A DNA stretch of 64,000 bases from Gynuella sunshinyii YC6258 (GTDB lineage: Bacteria; Pseudomonadota; Gammaproteobacteria; Pseudomonadales; Natronospirillaceae): the NCBI RefSeq assembly GCF_000940805.1, contig NZ_CP007142.1:2084593-2148592 (forward strand), given 5' to 3'. Of this stretch, positions 1 to 12,200 are shown piece by piece. Position 1 is the first letter of the stretch; the number at the start of each line of letters is the position of its first letter. Both the position numbers and the translations under genes were made by a program. Under the pieces are notes generated by a model. It made no database searches and had not been told where the DNA came from. It was given only the letters and a program-made list of their open reading frames with translations.

Positions 1-1
1 G

Positions 2-3000
2 GTGGCTCAGCAGGATGGTCAATGGCAGCAACTGGTCTTCCAGGGCATCGAACTGCCATGGCGATACGCAGATATCAGTGATCAGCCTGAAGCAGAACAG
101 CATCAACTGATCGAAGAATACCGGCTGGAAGACAAGCGTCAGGGCTTTGATCTCAGTGATGCACCGTTGATGCGGGTGGCGGTGTGGAAAACGGCTGCCC
201 GGTGTCATCAGATACTGTTGTCGCAACATCATATCCTCACCGATGGCTGGAGCATGCCGCTGATACTGTCTGAACTGCTGGCACTGTACGCCGCCGGACT
301 CACTCGGCAACCCTGTCAACTGGCCAGCCCGGTACCGTACCATCACTTTATTCGCTGGCAGCTGCAACAGGACAGTACCCGGGCCCGCCACTACTGGCAG
401 CAACAGCTGGCAGACTTTCAGACGCCGACACCGTTACCCGGGCAACTCACCCGTAGCGGTGGAGCGCATCCGCACAGCCCCGGTTACACCCATCTGCAAG
501 TTGTGTTCAGCCCTGCCGAGACCGCCCGGTTGAGCGCGTTTGCGCGGCAGACCCAGACCACCGTGAATATTGTTTTGCAGGCAGCCTGGGCCTGTCTGCT
601 GTCCAGTTACAGCCATGAAACCACGGTGACGTTCGGGGTGACCACCTCCGGTCGCCCGGCCGAACTGCCAGGGGTGGAAACCATGGTGGGGCTGTTTATC
701 AATACGCTGCCGGTCATGGTGGATGTACCGGCTGATGTCACCATTGCCGACTGGCTGCAACAGCTGCATCAGACTCAGGTTGGCAGTGAAGAATTCAGTT
801 ATCTGCCGTTCGCGGAAATCAACCGGCTGGTGGACAAAGACCCTCATACACCGTTGTTCGACAGTCTGCTGGTGTTTGAAAACTATCCCTCCGCCGAGTC
901 TCTGGATCACAGTCTGGAAGCCGCGTCATTACAGCTCACGGGTCTCCATAATTACGAAGAAACCAATTTCCCGCTGACCGTAGTCGCCACGCTGGGTGAA
1001 ACCCTGGCACTGGATCTGGGCTTTCTGGCCGGGGATTTTGATGCGGACATCATGAATACTCTGCCGCAACGGCTCAAACAGATGATTCTGCAAGTGACAG
1101 ACGACGCCCGCCAGCCACTCGCGGCCATCAGTCCCGTCGATGCTGTCGAGCAACAACAACTGTTGAACGAGTTTAATCGGACCGCACGACCCTTTGCTGA
1201 TCAATTGACCATGCATCAATGGTTTGAGCAGCAGGTCCAGGCCAGCCCGGACCATTGCGCGGTGATCTGTGGTGACGAACGTCTGAGCTATCGTCAACTC
1301 GATGAGCGTGCCAATCAGCTGGCCCATCTGCTGCGTGCCAGACAGGTGGGTGCCAATACCCCGGTCGGGCTGGCCTGTTATCGCAGCCTTGAAATGATCA
1401 TCGGTCTCTGGGGCATACTCAAGGCCGGTGGCGCATATGTGCCGTTGGAGCCGGATTATCCCATTGAGCGCCTGCAGGACATTGTCGATACCAGTGGACT
1501 GCAATGGGTACTGACCCATCAATCGGCAGGGGTTAAATTGCAGTCTGTCACTCAGATCGTCCTGGATGAAGGGTCGGTCATCGATCAGCTGGATGCTCAG
1601 TCAACGGCTGCGATCACCGAAGAACCGGCGTGTGCCACCGATCTGGCCTACATCATTTTTACCTCCGGATCGACCGGCAAACCCAAAGGCGTGATGATTG
1701 AGCACCGGGCGCTGGTCAATCGTATCGACTGGATGCAACGCGAATATGGTCTGGATCACAATGACGTGGTCCTGCAAAAAACGCCCTTCAGTTTTGATGT
1801 CTCGGTGTGGGAATTCACCTGGCCACTGGTCTGTGGTGCCACTCTGGTGGTGGCCAGACCGGAAGGTCATAAAGATCCACACTATCTTCAGGCCATCAGT
1901 GCTGAACACCGGGTCACGACCCTGCATTTTGTGCCCTCCATGCTGCGAGTCATGCTTGAAAGCGGCCAGTGGAGCGGGTTCAGCAGTGTCCGGCAGGTGT
2001 TCTGTAGCGGGGAGGCGCTGACCACGGATCTGGTCGAACGTCACTATCAGCAGCATCACGCTGCGCTGCACAACTTATATGGCCCGACGGAAGCGGCCAT
2101 CGATGTCAGCTATTTTCCCTGTCAGGCTGCGCCGGCTGGCGTTGCGACCACTGCGGTCAGCAATGTGTCCATCGGTTGGCCGATCCAGAATATTCAACTG
2201 TACATACTTGGACGACAGCAACAGCTGTTACCGGTGGGGGCCGTTGGCGAACTGTATATTGGTGGTGTCGGCCTTGCCCGTGGCTATGCCCGGCGCGATG
2301 ACCTGACCGATGAACGTTTCGTGCAGGTAAGCCTTACGGATGCCGCCCCGGTGCGCCTCTACCGGACTGGAGATCTGGCGCGCTGGCGGGCCGATGGCAG
2401 CATTGATTATCTCGGTCGCATGGACGATCAGGTGAAGATCCGTGGCCTGCGTATCGAGCTGACCGAAGTGCAGCAGCACATTCTGGCGCTCGCCGGTGTG
2501 CGCTCGGCGGCCGTCATTACCCGACCTGACCGGCTTCAGCAGCCCCGCATCGTGGCCTACGTGGTCGGTGAGGAGGGCGAGTCTTTGCAGCCGGAACAGA
2601 TTCAGACCGCTCTGCAGTCACAATTACCCGATTACATGGTGCCGGCTGCTGTCGTGATGCTGGCGGAACTGCCGGTCACCGGCAATGGCAAGCTTGACCG
2701 CAAAGCCCTGCCGGATCCCGATTTTAATGCCTCCGGTGACGAATATGTTGCGCCCCGCGGAGAGCTGGCCCAACGACTGACACAGATCTGGTCTGATCTG
2801 CTGGCCCTGCCGGCTGAACACATCAGTGCCGGCGATGACTTCTTTGAACTGGGGGGGCATTCGTTACTGGCCATCCGGCTCATGACTGCGTTGCGGGCTG
2901 AATTTGATCCGGACATCGATATTCGCAGCGTGTTCGAACGCAGCCGTTTACAGCAACAGGCCGAGTGGCTGGCACAACGGGCACAACGCAGCAACCGGAC

Positions 3001-6000
3001 AACAATGGCAGTGCCGGTGATACAGCCGGCCGGCGACTGGCATCTGCGAGACTCCATTCCGGCGTCGTTTGCCCAGCAGCGACTGTGGTTTCTGGACCGG
3101 GTCATGCAGGACAGCGCCCAATACCATCTGCTCGCTGCCATCGAGGTGACCGGAGCGTTCAGGATCACCATTGCCGAGCAGGCACTGAACACAATTCTGG
3201 ACCGGCACCCGGTACTGCGCTGTCAGTATCACGGTGAAGGCGAGCAGGTGTTTCAACGCATCAACCGCGATCAGCGTTTGACTGTCAGCCGACTGGGCCA
3301 CCATGGTGCCATGGCCGCCGAGTGTTATCCGCAGATGGCCGGTTTTGTCCGTCAGCCGTTTGCCCTGGATCGGGATTTGCCGATACGGGCCGGCTGGCTG
3401 GAAACTGCCGATGATGCCGGCGTACTGCTGCTGGCCATGCATCATATTGCCTTTGATGGCTGGTCGATGACCTTGCTGGCGCAGGAATTTTCAGAACTGT
3501 ACTCCGCTGCGCTGGAGCAGCGGCCGGCGCAACTGCCCGCGGTTGAACTCAGTTATTTTGACTATGCCGTCTGGCAGCGGGATTTTCTCAACGCCGATCA
3601 GCCGGCTTTGCAGGCGCAGCTGGAGTACTGGCAGACCCATCTCCAGGGGATTCCCGAAGTACACAGTCTGGTGACTGATTTCCCCCGTCAGGCCAATCAA
3701 CAGCATATTGCCGGTCGTTGTGACATCCATCTGGATCAGAGCCTGCTGCAGGATCTCAAAATCCTGGCCGGTGCCGAAAAAGTCTCCCTGTTCATGCTGC
3801 TGCATGCTGGTTTTTCAGTGCTGTTGTCCCGTTATGCCAATGACACCGATATTGTCATGGGCACGCCGGTGGCCGGACGGTTGCAAAAAGAACTGGAAAA
3901 CGTCATCGGCATGTTCGTCAACACCCTGGTACTGCGGGCGGATTGCCGGCCTGAACAGACGTTTCGACAGTTACTGCACGATATCCGCGACACCCACTTA
4001 TCGGCGCAGCAGCATCAGGATGTTCCATTCGAATGGCTGGTGGAGCAGCTCAATCCGGGTCGCAGCGCCCATTACAGCCCGATCATCCAGATCATGCTGA
4101 GCATGAACAACAACCAGCCGATAGATATGCAGCTGCCGGATCTGCAACTGACCCTGCACGATGGCCAGCAATATCTGCAACGTCAGGCGGCCGAGGCACT
4201 GGAGTTTCCCGGCAAGTTCGAGCTGCTGCTGAATGTGGAAGAACAGGCCGATAGTCTGCTGCTGGTATTTGAATACAGCCGTGCTCTCTGGCAACCAGAG
4301 ACCATGGCGCGGCTGGCAGACAGTTTCGCGACCCTGCTACGGGCCATTGTTGATAACAGTGATCGTCGTCTCGACGAGCTGCCATTATGTGCTTCAGCCG
4401 AGGGATTATCGGCACCGATGGTTGCACATGAACGCGGTTATGGCCCGGAGGATTCCATTGCCCGGCTGTTCGAGCAATATGCCGACCGCAGTCCGGAACA
4501 GATTGCGCTGGTAGCGGCCGGTCAACACCTGAGTTATGGCGAACTCAACCGCCGCGCCAATCAGCTTGCGCGTCATCTGCAAACCCTGGGCGCGGCTCCC
4601 GGAGCCCTGATCGGCACTTGTCTGCCGCGCTCGCCGGAGTTGATCGTGGCGCTGCTGGCCATACTCAAGACCGGTGCCGCCTACGTGCCACTGGATCCCG
4701 ATTATCCGCCATCGCGACTCGACTACATGCTGAGCGACAGCCAGCTGAGTATCCTGATACAGTCGGCTGCACCGGCGACCTCATGGACTGCGACCGGAGT
4801 AAAGGTCTGTACCCTGGACGCCACGCTGCAACAGGCGCTGGATCAGTTGGCGACGGATAACCCTGACTGCCCGTCGCAGGCAGCAGATGCGGCCTATATC
4901 AACTATACCTCCGGCTCCACCGGGCAGCCTAAAGGTGTAATCACACCGCATCGCGGTGTGCTGCGACTGGTACGGCAATGCCGGTTCATGACGCTGGATG
5001 AACAGACCCGTTTCCTGCAACTGTCATCGATTTCCTTTGATGCCGCGACCCTGGAAATCTGGGGGCCGCTGCTGAACGGCGGCAGTCTGGTGCTGTATCC
5101 GGCCCAGGCCTTCGATATTCAGATCCTCAATCAGTTGATCCGGCAACATGACATCAACAGCCTGTGGCTGACATCCGCCCTGTTCGACCTCTGGAGTCAT
5201 GCCGAGGGGCTGGAACATTGTCACTCCCTGCGCTGGATCGCCGCCGGCGGTGATGTGGTCAACCCGCAGGCGGTGCGACGGGTCTATGAGCGGCTGCCGG
5301 AAGCCACGCTGATCAACGGTTACGGGCCGACCGAAAACACCACCTTCACCTGCTGCTATGCCATTCCCGCGACCCATCCGGCCGTACAGGCACTGCCTCT
5401 GGGAACGCCGGTCAATGGCACCCGTGTCCATATTCTGGATCGTCATCAGCAACCACTGCCCCAGGGTGCCATCGGCGAACTGTATGCCGGGGGTGAAGGT
5501 CTGGCCCTTGGTTATCTGCATCAGCCGGAACTGACCCGCGAACGCTTTATCGATCATCCGCAATTCGGCCGTATCTATCGCAGTGGCGATCTGGTGCGTG
5601 TCAATCACGCCGGTCAGGTTGAATTTGTCGGCCGTGTTGACGATCAGGTGAAAATTCGCGGTTACCGCATCGAACCCGGTGAAATTGAACGCCGGTTGTT
5701 GAGCCATCCGGCGGTACAGGCAGCCGTGGTGGTGGTGGTGTGGACCGATGACGCGCAGCAGAAGGATCTGGTGGCCTATCTCGTGGCGACTGATCCGCAG
5801 CAGACCGAGAGCGCCATTAATGCCGCCAGAACCCATCTGCGTGAACAACTGCCCGCGTACATGGTGCCGGCGTTCTTCATGGCTTTGGATGAAATCCCGG
5901 TCACCCGCAACGGCAAGGTGGATCGGGGGGCGCTACCGCGTCCCGTCATCAGCGCCATCGGATCGACCTATGTCGAACCGGTTAGCGCGACAGAACAGCA

Positions 6001-6277
6001 ATTATGTGCCATCTGGAGCCGGCTGTTGAAAGCCGATGCCGCGAATATCAGCGCCACGGATGATTTTTTCGATCTTGGCGGTCATTCGCTGCTGTCCATC
6101 AAACTGCAAACCGAAATCAAAGAACACTTCGACATCGAAATACCCGTAGTGACGATATTTGAAGCCAGCACCTTAAACACCATGGCCGCGAATATCGACA
6201 TTCTGCGGATCCAACATGGTATGGCAGACGACACCGCCACTGACGAACACACCGACAGGGAAATATTTGAACTATGA
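2..6277 (+). CDS. NRPS subunit 1, 5'-truncated: C(partial)-A(Ser)-T-C-A(Val-like)-T
   Basis: Open frame enters from the left window edge, so the true start lies upstream. Order by residue of the visible 2091 aa: condensation domain 1-370 (active site QHHILTDGW near 75-83), adenylation 395-890 (TSGSTGKPKG near 555), carrier about 905-975 ([10 protein letters not shown]), condensation 1018-1450 (MHHIAFDGW near 1147), adenylation 1480-1985, carrier about 1990-2060 (FFDLGGHSLL). The first C resembles the C domains that follow E domains elsewhere in this cluster, so the missing upstream module probably ends in an epimerase. Pocket residues give DVWHFSLIDK for the first A (serine by the classical code) and DALWAGGTFK for the second (close to valine DAFWIGGTFK). 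No TE; the protein ends in a short acidic tail (DREIFEL). It overlaps the next gene by ATGA, implying translational coupling. Domain calls are certain; the second substrate is inference. Confidence 0.95.
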   Translation: MAQQDGQWQQLVFQGIELPWRYADISDQPEAEQHQLIEEYRLEDKRQGFDLSDAPLMRVAVWKTAARCHQILLSQHHILTDGWSMPLILSELLALYAAGLTRQPCQLASPVPYHHFIRWQLQQDSTRARHYWQQQLADFQTPTPLPGQLTRSGGAHPHSPGYTHLQVVFSPAETARLSAFARQTQTTVNIVLQAAWACLLSSYSHETTVTFGVTTSGRPAELPGVETMVGLFINTLPVMVDVPADVTIADWLQQLHQTQVGSEEFSYLPFAEINRLVDKDPHTPLFDSLLVFENYPSAESLDHSLEAASLQLTGLHNYEETNFPLTVVATLGETLALDLGFLAGDFDADIMNTLPQRLKQMILQVTDDARQPLAAISPVDAVEQQQLLNEFNRTARPFADQLTMHQWFEQQVQASPDHCAVICGDERLSYRQLDERANQLAHLLRARQVGANTPVGLACYRSLEMIIGLWGILKAGGAYVPLEPDYPIERLQDIVDTSGLQWVLTHQSAGVKLQSVTQIVLDEGSVIDQLDAQSTAAITEEPACATDLAYIIFTSGSTGKPKGVMIEHRALVNRIDWMQREYGLDHNDVVLQKTPFSFDVSVWEFTWPLVCGATLVVARPEGHKDPHYLQAISAEHRVTTLHFVPSMLRVMLESGQWSGFSSVRQVFCSGEALTTDLVERHYQQHHAALHNLYGPTEAAIDVSYFPCQAAPAGVATTAVSNVSIGWPIQNIQLYILGRQQQLLPVGAVGELYIGGVGLARGYARRDDLTDERFVQVSLTDAAPVRLYRTGDLARWRADGSIDYLGRMDDQVKIRGLRIELTEVQQHILALAGVRSAAVITRPDRLQQPRIVAYVVGEEGESLQPEQIQTALQSQLPDYMVPAAVVMLAELPVTGNGKLDRKALPDPDFNASGDEYVAPRGELAQRLTQIWSDLLALPAEHISAGDDFFELGGHSLLAIRLMTALRAEFDPDIDIRSVFERSRLQQQAEWLAQRAQRSNRTTMAVPVIQPAGDWHLRDSIPASFAQQRLWFLDRVMQDSAQYHLLAAIEVTGAFRITIAEQALNTILDRHPVLRCQYHGEGEQVFQRINRDQRLTVSRLGHHGAMAAECYPQMAGFVRQPFALDRDLPIRAGWLETADDAGVLLLAMHHIAFDGWSMTLLAQEFSELYSAALEQRPAQLPAVELSYFDYAVWQRDFLNADQPALQAQLEYWQTHLQGIPEVHSLVTDFPRQANQQHIAGRCDIHLDQSLLQDLKILAGAEKVSLFMLLHAGFSVLLSRYANDTDIVMGTPVAGRLQKELENVIGMFVNTLVLRADCRPEQTFRQLLHDIRDTHLSAQQHQDVPFEWLVEQLNPGRSAHYSPIIQIMLSMNNNQPIDMQLPDLQLTLHDGQQYLQRQAAEALEFPGKFELLLNVEEQADSLLLVFEYSRALWQPETMARLADSFATLLRAIVDNSDRRLDELPLCASAEGLSAPMVAHERGYGPEDSIARLFEQYADRSPEQIALVAAGQHLSYGELNRRANQLARHLQTLGAAPGALIGTCLPRSPELIVALLAILKTGAAYVPLDPDYPPSRLDYMLSDSQLSILIQSAAPATSWTATGVKVCTLDATLQQALDQLATDNPDCPSQAADAAYINYTSGSTGQPKGVITPHRGVLRLVRQCRFMTLDEQTRFLQLSSISFDAATLEIWGPLLNGGSLVLYPAQAFDIQILNQLIRQHDINSLWLTSALFDLWSHAEGLEHCHSLRWIAAGGDVVNPQAVRRVYERLPEATLINGYGPTENTTFTCCYAIPATHPAVQALPLGTPVNGTRVHILDRHQQPLPQGAIGELYAGGEGLALGYLHQPELTRERFIDHPQFGRIYRSGDLVRVNHAGQVEFVGRVDDQVKIRGYRIEPGEIERRLLSHPAVQAAVVVVVWTDDAQQKDLVAYLVATDPQQTESAINAARTHLREQLPAYMVPAFFMALDEIPVTRNGKVDRGALPRPVISAIGSTYVEPVSATEQQLCAIWSRLLKADAANISATDDFFDLGGHSLLSIKLQTEIKEHFDIEIPVVTIFEASTLNTMAANIDILRIQHGMADDTATDEHTDREIFEL

Positions 6278-9200
6278 ATATGTTTGACTTACTGGCAAAG
6301 CTCCACCAGCAACACATCAAGGTCACAGCTGAAGACGGTCAGTTGAAACTGGATGCTCCGAAAGGCGCCATGACCCCGGAACTGTTACAGCAGATCAAAG
6401 ATCATAAGGCGGACATTCTGGCCTATCTGCAATCTTCCTCACAGCAGGACAACCGTATTGAAGTTGTGGATCGTGGCGTACCGCTACCGTTGTCCTTTGC
6501 CCAGCAACGTCTGTGGCTGGTGGACCAGATGGAAGGCGGCAGTTCCCATTACAACGTCTGCAGTGCATTTGAAGTCGATGGTGGGTTCGATGTAGCGCTG
6601 GCGCGCCAGGCCTTCCAGAGCATCATTGATCGTCATGAAACCCTGCGGACCGTATTCGTTGCCGATGAGCAGCACGGGGCTTTGCAGGTCATTCGTGAAG
6701 ACTATGAGTTTGAACTGCTGACGCTGGATTTCAGTGGCAGTGCACGCGCTGACAGCCACGAACTGATTACCGAAAAAGTCCTCGCCGAGGCCGCTTATCA
6801 GTTTGATTTACAGCATGATCTGATGCTGCGCATCCGCTATCTGCAGTTTGCCGGTCAGCAGGGTGTCCTGTTGTTCAATATTCATCATATCGCCTCCGAT
6901 GCCTGGTCTCTCGGAGTGCTGGTGAACGAATTTGCCGAATGCTATCGGGCACTGGCCGGCGCTACCGCACCACAATTACCAGTGCTGGCAATTCAATACG
7001 CCGACTACGCCGTCTGGCAGCGCCAGTGGTTATCGGGCGAGCGCTTGCAGCAACAACTGGATTACTGGAAGACGCAGCTTGTGGATCTGCCTCAGGTACA
7101 CAGCCTGCCGCTGGATTTTCCGCGCCCCGCGCAACAGACCTATCGCGGTGTCAGTCATATCGAGCCGGTAGCCGATGAGGTGTATCAGCAGCTGACCCAG
7201 CTGGCCAGAAGCCACAAAGCCACCTTGTTTATGGTCTTGCACGCTGCGTTCAGTGTGCTGCTGGCGCGTCATGGTCACAGCTCCGATGTCGTCATCGGCA
7301 CACCGGTGGCCAACCGGCTGCAAAAATCCCTCGAACACCTCATTGGTTTTTTCGTCAACAATCTGGTGCTGCGGGTGGACTGTACGGATAACTGCTCCTT
7401 CACCGAGCTGCTGGCGCGGGTCAAAGACATCAACCTCAAGGCTCAGAGTCATCAGGATGTACAGTTCGACCAGGTGGTGGAACAGCAGAAACCGGAGCGC
7501 AGCAATCAGTACACGCCTCTGTTTCAGATCATGCTGAGCATGAACAACAACGATTCCTTTGAGTTGACGCTGCCGGACTGCCGGCTGGCGGCACTGCATC
7601 CGGATGAGATTGAAACCCGATACGAACTGATTCTGTATGCCGTTGAGGAACACAACCGATTGTCCTTTAACTGGGTTTACAACAAGGCCTTGTTCAAGGC
7701 CGATACCATTCACCGTCTGGCCGGGCATCTGAATCGATTATTGAGCGATATCGGCCGTCACCCCGAAACCCCGATATACCAACTGGCAATGCTCAACGAT
7801 GCTGAACAACAGCAGTTACAGGATTTCAGCCAGGGATCGGTTCCCCAAGCGCTGATTCATGAAGCCGAACCCATATCCGTGCTGACGCAATTTGAACAGC
7901 AGGCCGCGGCGACGCCAGAGGCCTGTGCTGCTGTCTGCGGTGAGATGCGGTTGAGTTATGGCGAGCTGAATCAACAGGCCAATCAGCTGGCCAGACGGAT
8001 GCAGCTACAGGGTGTCAAAGCGGGTGATCGGGTCGGTCTGTACCTGCCCCGCAGCATCCGTCTGCCGGTGGCGATACTGGCGGTGTTCAAACTGGGCGCC
8101 GCCTATGTGGCGCTGGAACCATCCTATCCTCGGGCTCGGCTGCACTACATGCTGGCCGACAGCGGCGCGACGCTGGTACTGAGTCAGACCTCGCTGCCCT
8201 ATACCGACGAACGGCCACAACAGATACCGGTACTGGCGGTGGATGATCATGCATCAGGCGCAGCGCTGAGTGGTGATAATCTGCCGGCCGTGGACCCCGG
8301 AGCGCTGGCCTACGTGGTGTACACCTCCGGGACCACGGGTCAGCCCAAGGGCGTGGCCGTCAGTCAGACCAATCTGGCCGCCTATGTGTCTGCTCTGCTC
8401 AGCGTTTATCCGGTCCCTCAGGGATTGCGCTATGGACTGTTGTCTACCGTGGCCACCGATCTCGGTAATACCGCGCTGTACACCTGTTTGATGCACGGCG
8501 GCGAACTACATCTCATTGATGACGATACCGCCACTGATGCCCAGGCTTTCATGGCGTACCTGCGTCAGCAACAGCTGGCCTTTTTGAAACTCACGCCGAA
8601 CCATTTCAATGCCCTGTTCGCCACCGAAGAGATCGACGCGACATTGCCGTTGCAGTGGCTGTTTGTGGGTGGTGAGGCCAGTCATGGTGAAACCGTCAGC
8701 AAGTTGCGGCGACTGGCCGGCAGTGGCTGTCGGGTGGTGAACCACTATGGCCCGTCGGAAACCACGGTTGGCGCGACGACCTATGCGCTGACAGCTGATC
8801 AGCAGGATGCGGTGGTGCCCATTGGCCGACCATTGCCCCATGCCTGCACCTGGGTGCTCGATCATCATCGTCAGCCGGTGCCTCAGGGCTGCATCGGGGA
8901 GTTGTATATCGGTGGAGATGGCGTTGCTCAGGGATATCTGAACCAGCCCGAGCTGACGGCGCAACGGTTTGTGGATAATCCATTGGGTGACGGGAAACTC
9001 TATCGCACCGGTGACCTGGTGCGTTATCTGCCGACCGGTGAACTGGAATTTATCGGCCGGGTGGATGCCCAGGTGAAAATCCGTGGTTATCGCATCGAAC
9101 TCGGCGAAATCGAACAGCAGCTGGCGGCCATCGACGGCGTGCGTGCGGCAGTGGCGGTCATTCTTGAGGACGACAGCGGCGCAAAAAAAATTGCCGCTTA

Positions 9201-12200
9201 TGTGGTCATGAACGGCGAGCCGGCAGGTGACGTTGAGGTTATGCGTGAGGCCCTGGCGCAGATGCTGCCGGATTACATGATTCCGGCCACGTTTACCTTT
9301 CTGCCGCAACTGCCATTGACGGCTAACGGCAAAGTCGATCGCAAAGCCCTGCCAGATCCGGATGAGCACGCCACCGGCACGCAATATGTGGCGGCGCAGA
9401 ATGAGATTGAGCAGCAGCTCGTCGATATCTGGGCCCGAGTGCTGAAAGCCGATACCGCAACCCTCAGCACCACGGCCAATTTCTTTGAGTCGGGCGGCGA
9501 TTCCATTCTGTCGATTCTGATGATTTCCCAGGCGGTGAAGGCCGGACTGGTGTTATCACCCAAACTGCTCATCAACTACCAGACCATTCAGACTCTGGCG
9601 CCTCATGTAAAACGGAAAAATGCACCCCAGGTCCAGCCCGCAACCGACAACGCCAGCAAAGGCGAGCAGCCGCTGTTGCCGGTGCAGCATCGTTTCTTTG
9701 AGTGCGAGATCGAGCCGCATCACTATAACCAGTCGGTACTGATTACCACGCCCGCTGGTTTCAGTCTTGAACAGCTGCGTCATGTGGTCAGCTGGCTGGT
9801 CAGAAAACACGATGTCCTGCGACTGGGTTTTGAACGGCGTCAGCAGGGCTGGCACGGTCATTATGTGCCGGTCAGTGAAGAGACGATGCAGGCCACTGTG
9901 CGCCATATCCGGGTGCCATCCCTGGCGACGGATGCCCTCAGCAATACCCTCGATGAAATTCAACAGAGTCTGGTGCTCGATAGCGCACCGCTGATCCGGT
10001 TTGTCTGGCTGACCACGGCTGATAACGCCGCCGGCCGGCTGTTAATCGTGGCGCATCACCTTGTCGTCGACGGGGTGTCCTGGCGTATTCTGCTCGCGGA
10101 TATGGAGCTGCTGATGCAGCAGGCAGACAACCATGAGGCGCTGCAACGCTGGCAGGCTCAGAAAACCACTTCCTACCAGCAGTGGGCGCAGCAGCTGCAA
10201 CGATACGCTGGCAGTCCGCGTGCCGCTGATCGTCGCGCGCGCTGGCAGCGGATTCTGCAGGCTGATGCGCCGCTGTCTCTGGCAACCCGTGACGATGCTG
10301 GTCACGGACATCATGGTGAGGCCGGTGAACACCGTTTTACCCTGAGTCCTGAGCTGACTGTACTGCTGTTGAAACAGGTGCCCCGGCGCTACCGCAGCAA
10401 CATTCATGAAGTGCTGTTGACCGCTCTGTATCTGGGACTGTCGCAATGGGCGGATGTCGATACCCTGCGCATCGATCTGGAAGGTCATGGCCGTGAAACC
10501 GGTTTGGCTGATTTGGGTGAAGACCTCGATCTGAGCCAGACCGTTGGCTGGTTCACCTCGGTGTATCCGATGCTGCTCAGTGCGGATCGTTACGATCTCG
10601 CGGCGGCGCTGTCTGCGGTCAAGGACCAGCTGCGGCTGATCGATCATGGCGGTTTGGAATTCGGCATTTTCAAATACCTGCTCCGTGACGAGGCGTTTGT
10701 CCGCTGTCCCGCATCACCGGTGATTTTCAATTATCTCGGCCAGTTTGATCAAAGTCTGGCCGATGACAGTGCCTTCGCGCTGACCACAGAGTCCAGTGGC
10801 TGTGAAATCAGTCCCCGTCGACCCTTGGCTTACGAGCTGAACATCAGTGCTGTGATCGTTGAGCAGACGTTGCAGTTCAGTATTCTGTTTGACCGTCAGC
10901 GGTTCACCGATGCCTCCGTGGCGCAGTTGAACAGCGCCGTTGAATCGGCCCTGCATTCGTTGATTGACCACTGCCTGAGCATACCTGAAGGTACCTGTTC
11001 GGCCGCGGATTTCCCGCTGGCCCATCAGGCTGAACCGGGGTTGCAGCAGGTACAGCTGAATGCCTTGCGCACGGCCGGATACCAACTGCTTCCGCAGTCG
11101 CCGGAATCGGCCCGCGAATCGGACAGCGGTACCGGCATCAATACCGTGGTGGATATCTATCCGGTCACGGCGATGCAGCGTGGTCTGCTGTTCCACAGTG
11201 CGGTGGAAGGTGGAGCCTATGTATCGCAGCTGGTCATGACCCTGAAGGGTGATCTCAATCTCGAATATTTCCGTCGTGCCTGGCAGTCCGTGGTCAGCCG
11301 ACATGCAATTTTCCGGACCTTCTTCATTGGTCTGGATGCGGCTGCCGCGTTTCAGGTGGTCACCCAGGCGGCGCAACTGCCGTTTCAGCAGGAGGATCTG
11401 AGTCAGCTGCCAGCCGATAAACAGCAGGCAGTGCTTGAACGGCTGGTGGCCGAGGACAAGCAACATGGCTTCGATCTCCAGCAGGCACCGCTGATGCGGG
11501 TGAACGTCTGGAAGCTGGGACCACAGCATTTTCAGGTGCTGTGGAGCCGGCATCATGCTCTCAGTGATGGCTGGAGTTCGCAGCAGGTGTTCGAAGAAGT
11601 CACCGCAACCTATCAGTCGTTGTTGCAGCAGCAATCGCTGCAACTGCCCGAACCACCGCCTTACCGCAACTATATCGCCTGGTTGCAACAGCAGAACGTA
11701 ACCGCTGCGCGGGATTTCTGGCGTCGTTATCTGCAACCGGTCAATGCCCCGACCCGCATCGGCGTTGCCGGAGTTGCGGTCAATGGTGATGAAACCGGGT
11801 TGGGTCGGGAAATATTGCAGCTCGACGCGGCGTTGTCTGAGGCCATGGCCACCCTGGCGCGCCAGTCCCGTACCACCGTCAGCACGGTGGTGCAGGCGGC
11901 CTGGGCGTATCTGTTATATCGCTACAGTGGTGAGAACCGGGTGACGTTCGGGGAGACCGTTTCCGGTCGTCCGGCGGATCTCGACGGTGTTGAAACCATG
12001 GTCGGGCTGTTCATCAACAGCCTGCCGGTATCGGTTGAACTGCTACCGCAGAGCACTGTGCAAAATTGGTTGCAGGCGCTGCATCAGGCCAGTATCGAGC
12101 GCAGTGAGCATGGATTTGTGCCGCTGGCGGATATCCAACAGCTCAGTTCCTTGAGCAATCACAGTGAACTGTTCAGCTCGCTGATCGTATTCGAGAGCTA

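Noticed and set aside
10714-11736. Long minus-strand open frames opposite the NRPS genes (for example 10714-11736, 24135-25037, 5024-5848)
   Set aside because: They mirror conserved NRPS coding in the opposite strand, encode no known domain, and have no promoters or ribosome sites; high-GC coding DNA commonly opens such shadow frames.
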